64,000 nucleotides of DNA, taken from contig JACJYW010000011.1 of assembly GCA_020635955.1 (NCBI GenBank), positions 62,001 through 126,000 of the forward strand, read 5' to 3'. Below, in pieces: positions 8,066-16,600 of the stretch. The notes under the pieces were generated by a model that was not told the origin of the DNA, did no database searches, and saw only the letters and a program-made list of their open reading frames with translations. The translations under genes were made by a program, and so were the position numbers. Each line of letters begins with the position of its first letter. Within the stretch, counting starts at the first letter, position 1. This DNA is from Crocinitomicaceae bacterium (lineage in GTDB: Bacteria; Bacteroidota; Bacteroidia; Flavobacteriales_D; Crocinitomicaceae).

Positions 8066-9316
8066 ATGAAAGAGATCGTTATCATAGGTGGTGGAACAGG
8101 AGGAATAATGACAGCTGCCAGATTAGTGAAAGAAAAAGACATGAAGGTAACTGTGATAGAGCCCGCAGAATACCATTATTATCAGCCAGCCTGGACCTTG
8201 GTAGGTGCTAACACCTACAACTTCGAAGACACAAAGAAAAAGATGTCTGAAGTCATGCCTGCAGGTGTTAATTGGGTAAAAGAGTATGCAGATAAACTTG
8301 ATCCGGACAATAATTTGGTAATCACCAGTTCTGGTAAAGAGATCAAATATGATTACCTGGTGCTTTCACCTGGTCTAGTCTATGACATGAATATGATCGA
8401 AGGGTTAGCTGATGCCATAGATAAGGGAGTTGTTTGCAGCAATTACACTGACCCCAAACATACCTGGGAAGTTCTTAAGAATTTTAAAGGAGGAAATGCA
8501 GTATTCACACAACCTACCACTCCAATAAAGTGTGGAGGCGCCCCTCAAAAGATAGCTTACCTGGCAGCTGATTATTTCAAAAAGAAAGGTATTGCAGATA
8601 AAACCAATGTGATCTTTGCTACACCAGGAGGTGTCATTTTTGGTGTTCCAGTCATTAAAGCTACTTTAGAAAAAGTGATTCATAGATATGGTATTCATTT
8701 TAAACCTCATTATGCTCCGGTGAAAATAGACGCCGATAAAAAGATCATTACTTTCAAATGGGTGAACGCAGGAGAAAATCAGTGTGTTGTAAATGAAGAC
8801 AATAGGATCAAAGAAAAGTTGAGCGGTGAATCTACCATTGAAATGCCTTTTGAAATGCTTCATTTGGCACCACCTCAGGTAGCTCCAAAATTCATTAGAG
8901 AGTCAAATTTGGCAAACGAAGGCGGCTGGTTAGATGTTGACATCCATACATTACAACATAAAAAGTATGCTAATGTCTACGGAATGGGAGATGTTGCAGC
9001 CTTACCTACTGCAAAAACGGGGGCTGCTATTCGTAAACAAGTACCTGTAGTGATAGATAACATTAAGAAACAAATTGCAAGCGGACATATTGGAAATATG
9101 TCTTACAACGGATATTCGAGTTGTCCTTTGGTTACAGGTTACGGTAAAATGGTACTGGCAGAATTCGATTATGATGGGAACTTTACCCCTGATCCCAAAC
9201 TAAAACAAATGCTTGTATTTGATTCATCTAAAGAACACAGACGTTTGTGGTGGTTAAAAAAATATATCCTTCCAAGACTTTACTGGAAGAAAATGATGAA
9301 GGGAATTGACGTGTAA
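8066..9316 (+). CDS. sqr: sulfide:quinone oxidoreductase, SQOR type
   Basis: 416 residues; the ATG at 8066 puts the FAD-binding motif IVIIGGGTGG at the N-terminus, so the in-frame TTG upstream was not used. The enzyme oxidises sulfide and reduces quinone at the membrane. Two redox Cys expected for the mitochondrial-like (SQOR) branch are seen: Cys156 in IKCGGAPQKIAYLAADY and Cys353 in SSCPLVTGYGKMVLAEFDYDG. A second FAD motif with the conserved 'YGMGDVAALP' is near residue 308. It is a monocistronic gene with a weak hairpin downstream. Sulfide detoxification is the likely role; NADH dehydrogenase-like activity is less likely given both Cys. Confidence 0.87.
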   Translation: MKEIVIIGGGTGGIMTAARLVKEKDMKVTVIEPAEYHYYQPAWTLVGANTYNFEDTKKKMSEVMPAGVNWVKEYADKLDPDNNLVITSSGKEIKYDYLVLSPGLVYDMNMIEGLADAIDKGVVCSNYTDPKHTWEVLKNFKGGNAVFTQPTTPIKCGGAPQKIAYLAADYFKKKGIADKTNVIFATPGGVIFGVPVIKATLEKVIHRYGIHFKPHYAPVKIDADKKIITFKWVNAGENQCVVNEDNRIKEKLSGESTIEMPFEMLHLAPPQVAPKFIRESNLANEGGWLDVDIHTLQHKKYANVYGMGDVAALPTAKTGAAIRKQVPVVIDNIKKQIASGHIGNMSYNGYSSCPLVTGYGKMVLAEFDYDGNFTPDPKLKQMLVFDSSKEHRRLWWLKKYILPRLYWKKMMKGIDV

Positions 9317-9337
9317 TATCTTCTGGGTTTAGATAAA

Positions 9338-9376
9338 AAAAAGGTCGCTTGATAAAGTTCAGGGGGCCTTTTTTAA
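9338..9376 (+). terminator. weak Rho-independent terminator
   Basis: AAAAAAGGTC and GGGCCTTTTTT can pair around a long loop, followed by a T run. It sits between the sulfide:quinone oxidoreductase and the kinase gene. Confidence 0.5.
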
Positions 9377-9459
9377 TTGTTCCTCTCTGCCATATAACGG
9401 TTCATTAAGGGTTGCTCACCAATCACAACCTATCAGTATTCTTTCTATCTTAGAGCAAC

Positions 9460-12108
9460 TTGTTACGAATTCTTCACATAACAACAATTGCTCAAGATCA
9501 CGAACTGCTCAAAGCCGTACTTGGTAATTCAGAGATTAAAGCTGAACTGGTGCATGCTTTGGATCTTGAGAATGGAATCAAAGAGCTAAAATCAAGCTAT
9601 TTTGATATTGTGTTTTCCGATTATACCTTAGGAAATGAAACGGTGTTAACACTGTTGGAAAATGAGAATTACTTTAATGAAACACCAATTGTTGTGCTCG
9701 TTAATGAGGCTAGCGTAAGCATGACCCGAGACTCATTCATTAAGGGGGCCTTCGACTTTGTGGCTTATACAGATCTCAATGCAAGCCTATTGGATCGAAT
9801 CATTAGAAACGTAAGTAGATTCAAACGGGAAAATAAGCTAAGAACAGACCTAGAAAAGCGACTTGATGAGAATTATGCCAATACTAAGGCCATCCTAAAC
9901 AACACTTCGGATGGAATCTGGTCCGTTGATAAAAATGGTGTTCTTTTGATCATTAACTCCGTTGCGCGCGAATTTATGCGTAATTATGGGCAGGAACCAC
10001 CAACAGTTGGTGAACCTTTTTTCTCACAACTTACACCGGATTTTAGTTCGGTTTGGAAAACACTTTATGACAAGGCAATTTTAGGTGATTCCGTTTTATC
10101 TGTTAATGAATATGATAGTAAAGAAGGGGTTTTTTATCTTGAGATCTCATGCAGTCCCATATACAATAATAAAATATTATCAGGTGTAACCTACTTCTCA
10201 AGAGACGTCACAGAAAGACAAAAGGCAGAAGAAAAGATTAGGGAAAATGAAAGGAATTTTAGATCGGTTTTCACGAACAGTGATGTTCCTATTATGATCG
10301 AAAAGAAAGATGACCTGACAATTATTGATCTCAATCAAGCCTGCGCCAAACTTCATGGTTATAATAGAAAGCAAATGATTGGCATGAAGGTTATGGACAC
10401 TATTCCACCTGAACATTACGAAAGATCTCAAAAAAATGTGGAACTCTTTCTATCAGGAGAATTAGAAAACCTGGATAGTTATGTCTATACAGCAAACAAA
10501 GAGATCATACCTATTCAAATCTCCATGGCAGATATTGTCTATAACGATATCCCTTGTAATCTTCTTTTTCTTTATGATATATCTGCTAGAAAAGACACTG
10601 AACGTAAATTGAGAGAAGCACGTGTATTTGCTGAAAAAACTGCCGAATTTAAATCTCAGTTCCTGGCCAATATGAGCCATGAGATCAGAACTCCAATGAA
10701 CGCAATGTTAGGATTTGCAGATCTTTTATTGGATACACCATTATCCAAAGAACAAAAAGAATATGTTGAGATCATTAATAATTCAGGTCAGGACCTTTTA
10801 GTGATCATAAACGATATTCTTGATCTGTCAAAAATAGAAGCAGGAAAAATGGTCATCAGGCCAAGAGATTTTAACCTTCCTCAATTAATTCAAAAAGTAA
10901 TTCAACTTCACAACAACAAAGCAAAAGAAAAGAAAATTGGATTGTTTCTTGATTTTGGTAAGGAGATTCCAGAAACAGTATGCCTTGATGACACCAGATT
11001 ATCCCAAATACTTAACAATTTAGTATCAAACGCTATAAAATTCACAGAACACGGAAATGTAGAGGTAAACGTAGATTTTGATCAAAAGAAAAAGTGTTTG
11101 CAATTTAAAGTAAAAGATACTGGAATTGGCATTCCCACGGACCAATTGGATACCATTTTCGAAAATTTCAGTCAGGTAGATTCAAGTCTTCAGCGAACGC
11201 AACACGGAACAGGGCTGGGATTATCAATAGTTGCTGAATTATGCAGGTTAATGAATGGAAATATTGGAGTTAGATCTGAAGAAGGAGTTGGGTCAGAATT
11301 CTCAATGTGCATTCCAATTCAAATTACGGACAATAATAAAACGGTAGAAATTGATAGTGGTAAGAAAGAGGTAGTAACAGATCACCTTAAAGTGCTTCTT
11401 TGCGAAGATAATCCTATAAATGTCAAACTAGCGACGAAAGTATTATCTGATCTGGGAACCAAACATATGGTTGTCAACTCAGGAGACAAAGGCATTCTAG
11501 CTGTTAAAGAATTTCAACCAGATGTCATTTTTATGGATATCCAAATGCCAATTATGGACGGATATGAGGCCACAAAAGAAATTCGTAAATTTTCTAATGT
11601 ACCCATCATTGCCATGTCTGCCCATGTTCTGGAAGAAGAGCAACAAAAGTGTATTGACGCTGGTATGAATGGGTTCATACCCAAACCTTTTAGAGTTGAA
11701 GATATTATTCAGGAACTACACAAATTGTTTGCATTAAAAACTGAACCCTCACAAAAAGTATCATCTGACAAATGGTTAAAATTAGATCTACCTGAATTGA
11801 CCAATTTAGCAGATGGAGATGAAGAATTTGCCATCTCATTGTTTGATATTTTTCTAGAAAACACAGAGAAAGAAATTGAAAAATTCAAAACAGCCCTCAC
11901 AGATAATAATTTTGAAGAACTCATCCATATCGCTCACAAGATGAAACCCTCATTACTCATGTTTGGGTTTTCAGAATTGTATGATCTTAGTGACCTCATA
12001 GAAAGTAAGAAAGCGGCAGATACTGACTTAGTCAAGTTTATTGAATTACTAAAGTCTGCAACAGATGTGATCGCCAAAAAACGCAGTTCGTTCATAGATA
12101 ACAACTAG
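9460..12108 (+). CDS. hybrid sensor histidine kinase with N-terminal receiver and Hpt
   Basis: 882 residues, cytoplasmic (no membrane segment seen). Domains in order: N-terminal receiver (about 1-120, Asp54), PAS (about 140-255), PAS (about 262-380), HisKA with phosphoacceptor His407 in FLANMSHEIRTPMN, HATPase with VKDTGIGIP and GTGLGLSIV, second receiver (about 642-760, Asp693 in FMDIQMPIMDG), and Hpt (about 790-870, His826 in IAHKMKPS). All steps of a His-Asp-His relay are therefore in one chain. The start is TTG at 9460: a stop lies nine bases upstream, and the next Met would delete most of the first receiver. The next gene, a lone receiver, is the obvious acceptor. Confidence 0.93.
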   Translation: MLRILHITTIAQDHELLKAVLGNSEIKAELVHALDLENGIKELKSSYFDIVFSDYTLGNETVLTLLENENYFNETPIVVLVNEASVSMTRDSFIKGAFDFVAYTDLNASLLDRIIRNVSRFKRENKLRTDLEKRLDENYANTKAILNNTSDGIWSVDKNGVLLIINSVAREFMRNYGQEPPTVGEPFFSQLTPDFSSVWKTLYDKAILGDSVLSVNEYDSKEGVFYLEISCSPIYNNKILSGVTYFSRDVTERQKAEEKIRENERNFRSVFTNSDVPIMIEKKDDLTIIDLNQACAKLHGYNRKQMIGMKVMDTIPPEHYERSQKNVELFLSGELENLDSYVYTANKEIIPIQISMADIVYNDIPCNLLFLYDISARKDTERKLREARVFAEKTAEFKSQFLANMSHEIRTPMNAMLGFADLLLDTPLSKEQKEYVEIINNSGQDLLVIINDILDLSKIEAGKMVIRPRDFNLPQLIQKVIQLHNNKAKEKKIGLFLDFGKEIPETVCLDDTRLSQILNNLVSNAIKFTEHGNVEVNVDFDQKKKCLQFKVKDTGIGIPTDQLDTIFENFSQVDSSLQRTQHGTGLGLSIVAELCRLMNGNIGVRSEEGVGSEFSMCIPIQITDNNKTVEIDSGKKEVVTDHLKVLLCEDNPINVKLATKVLSDLGTKHMVVNSGDKGILAVKEFQPDVIFMDIQMPIMDGYEATKEIRKFSNVPIIAMSAHVLEEEQQKCIDAGMNGFIPKPFRVEDIIQELHKLFALKTEPSQKVSSDKWLKLDLPELTNLADGDEEFAISLFDIFLENTEKEIEKFKTALTDNNFEELIHIAHKMKPSLLMFGFSELYDLSDLIESKKAADTDLVKFIELLKSATDVIAKKRSSFIDNN

Positions 12109-12178
12109 TCGGATTATTGGTGTCACTTATCGATAAGTAAGCTCAAGTTTACAATTCCCAACGTAATTTCACGGTAAT

Positions 12179-12580
12179 ATGAAAGTTACGAATGTATTTC
12201 TGATTGAGGACGACACTTTTTTTGCCAAAACATTCATTAAGAAAATGGAGCAAATTGGGCCATTTAAAGTTCATCACTACAATAATTGTGAAGATGCCAT
12301 TCAACAAGTTCGTAACATTAAGCCTGAAGTGATCTTCATGGATCACGTTTTAAGAGGAACAAAAGGTGTTGATGCCATTCCCTCTTTATTACAGCAAAAA
12401 CCTGATGCCAGAGTAGTTGTTATTTCGAATCAAAACGACATCAATGTTGTAGATAGAGCCTTTTCATATGGAGCCTCCAGATATTATAGAAAAGATATTC
12501 TACTATTAGATTATGTAGAAACATATATACGCGGTATTGAAGGAGAATCAAGGTCATCAGCTAAATTTCTATTTGCCTGA
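12179..12580 (+). CDS. single-domain response regulator
   Basis: 133 residues, one receiver domain and no output domain. The acidic pocket is IEDD (Glu10, Asp11, Asp12), the phosphoacceptor is Asp55 in VIFMDHVLRG, and the switch and lysine positions are VVISNQ and YYRKD. It is 70 bp after the hybrid kinase, so a phosphorelay from the kinase's Hpt domain to this protein is the simplest reading. Without an output domain it must act by protein contact. The neighbouring SiaC-like proteins or the downstream phosphatase are candidates (inference). Confidence 0.92.
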   Translation: MKVTNVFLIEDDTFFAKTFIKKMEQIGPFKVHHYNNCEDAIQQVRNIKPEVIFMDHVLRGTKGVDAIPSLLQQKPDARVVVISNQNDINVVDRAFSYGASRYYRKDILLLDYVETYIRGIEGESRSSAKFLFA

Positions 12581-12584
12581 TAAA

Positions 12585-12613
12585 TTTGAGTTAGGTTTTT
12601 AAACTTATCTTTG
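12585..12613 (+). promoter_or_regulatory. putative promoter of the first SiaC-like gene
   Basis: TTTG at 12585-12588, a 17-bp spacer, and TATCTTTG at 12606-12613 match the -33/-7 consensus. The distance to the ATG is 34 bp. This suggests the SiaC-like genes can be expressed separately from the kinase and receiver. Confidence 0.5.
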
Positions 12614-12647
12614 CCTTCATTTACCTTAAATTTTTATCTTCAAGCAG

Positions 12648-13055
12648 ATGAAAGAAGATATGCAGTTTGGTGACACACCTGTTGAAATCCAGGCAACTAA
12701 CAAGACACCTTATATAAAACTGGACAAATTAGCCGGAACCATTGAGATTTCAGGGGTTTCTATTCCTGAAAACACCAAAGAATTCTATTGGCAGTTCAAT
12801 AGATGGTTGTCTGAGTATTCCAGGGAACCTGCTCCTCTTACTAAAGTTAAGATCAGTTTAATGTATATGAACTCAAGCTCAACTGTAGTTATCACCAGAA
12901 TGTTAATGTTGCTTGATGAACTGATAGGAATGAAGACAGTGGTTGAAATTGACTGGTACTTTGAAAGTGACGATCTGGAGATAAAAGAAATTGGTCAATA
13001 CTATAAGGATACCATGAAATGTAAGATCAACTTAATGGAAGTTGATCGACTATAA
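12648..13055 (+). CDS. SiaC-like (DUF1987) regulatory phosphoprotein 1
   Basis: 135 residues. Family signatures: TPYIKLD--AGTIEISGVSIPENTKEFYWQFNRWLSEY, then a central strand and LMYMNSSSTVVITRMLMLLDEL, then VVEIDWYFESDDLEIKEIGQYYKD. In Pseudomonas SiaC the same 'Y-x-N-T' position (Thr68) is phosphorylated by the SiaB kinase and dephosphorylated by the SiaA PP2C phosphatase. Here it is Ser76 rather than Thr. It is the first of three paralogues in the region; a SpoIIE-type phosphatase lies downstream, but no SiaB kinase is in the window. Its cytoplasmic switch role is inferred from the family. Confidence 0.87.
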   Translation: MKEDMQFGDTPVEIQATNKTPYIKLDKLAGTIEISGVSIPENTKEFYWQFNRWLSEYSREPAPLTKVKISLMYMNSSSTVVITRMLMLLDELIGMKTVVEIDWYFESDDLEIKEIGQYYKDTMKCKINLMEVDRL

Positions 13056-13094
13056 TTGTGATTTTTATCATTACTTGCTGTATCTTAGCACTTA

Positions 13095-13472
13095 ATGAAA
13101 GATTTCATTTCCCAAGCTACGGACCGAACCCCTAAGATAACGGGGAAAGCAAATACAGGTGAAATTCGAATAGAAGGAAGAAGTTTACCCGAAGATGCAA
13201 GAGTTTTCTACAGACCATTTCAGGAATGGCTTCTGGAAATTTTACAATCAAATATTTCAGAAATTAATGCCGAATTTTGTCTCGAATATTTCAATACGGC
13301 AACGTCAAAGATCCTCGTAGATTTTATGCTTACGCTTGACAATTCATCAGCACACAAAAATATTAGCGTGATCTGGGAATACGACGAAGACGATAAAGAA
13401 ATGGCCGAGGTAGGTCATGATTTTAAAGATATGTTAGGGTCAATTATTCAATTGAAGACCAAATCGCGTTAA
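13095..13472 (+). CDS. SiaC-like (DUF1987) regulatory phosphoprotein 2
   Basis: 125 residues. Opening RTPKITGKANTGEIRIEGRS, then LPEDARVFYRPFQEWLLEIL, then LEYFNTATSKILVDFML with Thr68 at the expected phosphorylation position, and VIWEYDEDDKEMAEVGHDFKDML at the end. It is closer to the third paralogue than to the first, sharing 'VIW-x-YxEDD'. The gap from the first copy is only 39 bp, but a TATCTTAG box ends six bases before this ATG, so an internal promoter with a very short leader is possible. Confidence 0.88.
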   Translation: MKDFISQATDRTPKITGKANTGEIRIEGRSLPEDARVFYRPFQEWLLEILQSNISEINAEFCLEYFNTATSKILVDFMLTLDNSSAHKNISVIWEYDEDDKEMAEVGHDFKDMLGSIIQLKTKSR

Positions 13473-13642
13473 TCTCCTAAAATTGAATTCTTAAACAAAC
13501 TCGAAAGTGACAAGCAAAAATCATTTGTTTGTTTTTTAACTTTATTTTATCTTGAATATTTAGAAATAGGTCATTATACTGAGGAAAAGCTGAAGTTTAA
13601 TAGTAACCTTTGTTGTACCTTTCAGTATAAATTACTGTTTAA

Positions 13643-16600
13643 ATGTTTAAAAAGCTAACCATACTCTTTTTCTGTTGGTTCGTAGGCAATACTGTCTATG
13701 CCCAACCGCCTTTGGATTGGACTGCTGTAGCAAATAATGGCGGTACATTCCAGGATCTTGTTGAAGATGTATTTGTTGATGCTGCCGGAAACACTTACGT
13801 TTGTGGTTCTTTCAGGGGTGCTTTAACCATTGGCTCCAATAACCTTTATGCTAATGCCGCAGGACAGGCTTTCGTAGCAAAGTACAACAATCTGGGTGTA
13901 GTGCAATGGGCCATTCAATCTGATGGTTCTAATCAAGCCGTAGCTAAATCAATTTTTGTTGATGCCGCCGGAGCTACCTATGTAGCAGGGTATCATAGCC
14001 ATACAACACTGGATTTTGGAGTGAATATTTCATCCTCTTCAAATGAATCATTCTATTTATTAAAGATCAATGCTTCCGGTGCTCCTATACATATTACGGG
14101 TCCAACATTTGCCTCTACGGGTAAAAGCCAGGCTTGGGGCGTAACTGGTAATGGAACGCATGTATTTGTGACAGGATTACATAAAGGCCCTTTAAATCTC
14201 CCAGGTGGTCAATCATTACCTCTTACTCAAGGTGGAAGTGACGTCTTCATTGCAAAGGTAGATTCTGCTTTCACAGCATTTACATGGGCCTTCTCGCATG
14301 GAGGACCTTTAGACGAAACGGCTACGGGTCTGGCAATTGATGGTAATAACCTTTATGCTACCGGTAATTATCAGGCTTCTGATATGACCTTTTTTACTAC
14401 CGGAACGGATTATATTCTACCTAATTATGGAAATCAATCATTCTGGATCACACGTTTTAGTGCCGTCAATGGTTCTGTGAACTGGGCATCTTCTGGAGGT
14501 TCAGATACCGGACCGGTTAGAAGTAATGATGTTACTGTTCAAAGTGGTCAGTTATTTGTTGTTGGTGCAGCATCTGATATTACTAAATTAGTGCAATCCC
14601 CCGCAACTTCAGGACCATTTACCTATAATGACACTATCTATTCAAATGGTCAAATGGATGCCTTTGTGGTTCGATACAATGGTGGTGGGAGCATACAGGC
14701 CAAATGGAGTAATGGAGGGACTGGTGATGATGAAGCATTTGGTGTCGCCATGGACATAAGTTGTGGCACTATTCAAGTATGTGGTTCATTTGAAAATACG
14801 GTAGATTTTGGAAGTGAAATTCTTACAGCTTTAGATAAAGATATTTACGTAACTGCTACTAGCAACTCTGGCATACCAATTTGGACCTTTAAACAATCCA
14901 CGGTGTCAAATGGAATACCAAGAGCCATAAGCACCAATGGAGGTATTAGTTCAATCGGTGGAGAGATCTACGGAAATAGCTACTTTACAACACTTCCTTT
15001 GACCTTTATAAACTGGAAAGGTTCAAATGATTTTTTTGTATTCAGCTATGATTGTAGCAGTTCATACCCATGTGGACCATCCATAGACGTTTGCCAACAA
15101 AATGATACCGTTGCAGCTGACGCCGCATGTTCTTATGTATTAGGGGATTATACCGGGCTATCCATTACTGATGGTTGTGGTTTGGGCGGTGTATCCGTTG
15201 CTCAGGATCCACCTAATTTAAGCATCTTAAGTGGCGGCATACATTTGGTCAGTTTAACCGCGGAGGATCTTGCCGGAACAAAAGATGTATGTTTCTTCAA
15301 TGTAGTGGTGAAGGCCAAACCTGAAGCCAGAATCGCAACTTGTGGAGATGAATTTTTTGGTGAAACTACTGGAGGGAATGGTAATATTTATTCATCCTTC
15401 TCTTGTAGCAGCATCAATACGCCAGGCCAGGATGCATTATATCAGGTTACCGTGAACGAAAGCAATCAATTTTTACAAGTTAAATTGGATAATGTTGTTG
15501 ATGCCAATGATGAGTACATGTATCTTTATTTCCTTTCTAGTGACTGTCCTACACTAGGCAATTGTTTGGAAGTAGATAGTTTTAATATAAGTGCCGCTCA
15601 ATTTTCAAACAACAGCCATTACCTTACTTTCACTGCTCCTGGACCGGGAACATATTATTTGGTATTAGACGCCATGGTTGATTCCATAGAAAGCTATGAC
15701 ATTTCATTTTACTGCGCTTCTTCTGGTATTGAATTCGATAATACATCCTGCAATGTCTTAGATACAGACCTGGATGGCATTGTACCTTATTTGAATGGGT
15801 CAAATGCAGATCTGACCATGCAACCATGCGAATCGGTTCAAATTTGTCACGATCTATATATTAAAAATGAAAATGATTGGGAATGGGTTGACTCTATTGA
15901 ATTTAAACTTGGGAATTGCTATGAGAATATTAATGTTTCTACTTTGACGCCCAATCCTGGTGCTGGAAATTATGACGGTTCAGGACAATGGACCGCAGTG
16001 TATAACGGAACAGAAAACAGCATTTTATGGGAATTCGCGCATGGCTCAGGTAATCCATGGGGAGATGGAGATGATGGTATGTACAATTGTTTTGCATATA
16101 ACTTTTGCTTTGACGCAGATATCGCATCTACCTGCATAAATTCTGAAGGTTTAAATATTGGAATTGTAATTGGAGATGACGGAGGAAAAGGAATTGCACC
16201 ACCATCTAATATTTTTGAAATTGGAAATTCCAATGAATTCATTTTACAGGATGATAATCCGTTTTTCTCCTATCCTGAAATTGTGTTGTGCAATGGAGAT
16301 CCAAGTACCTTACCGGATAGTGTTACTACTACTGGCGGAATGTTCACCGCCACCGCCGGTATAATTTTTACAGATGGTAGTCCGTCACCAACCGGTGAAA
16401 TAGATTTGATGGCATCCACAATAGGAGGACCGTATACAATAACCTACACCGTTGGGTTATGTCCATTTACCCATGACTTTATCTTAGATATAAATGATCA
16501 GGAAGACCCTGCCTTTAATTTCAATGCCGCGGCATATTGCCAGGGTGACACTGATCCTGTTCCAACTGTAACAGGAACAACAGGAGGAACATTTACCGGG

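Noticed and set aside
7745..8211. Open frames on both strands across tRNA-Asp
   Set aside because: They translate the tRNA (SRVRVPSRPQ and WTGLEPATPC peptides are classic artefacts) and its terminator.
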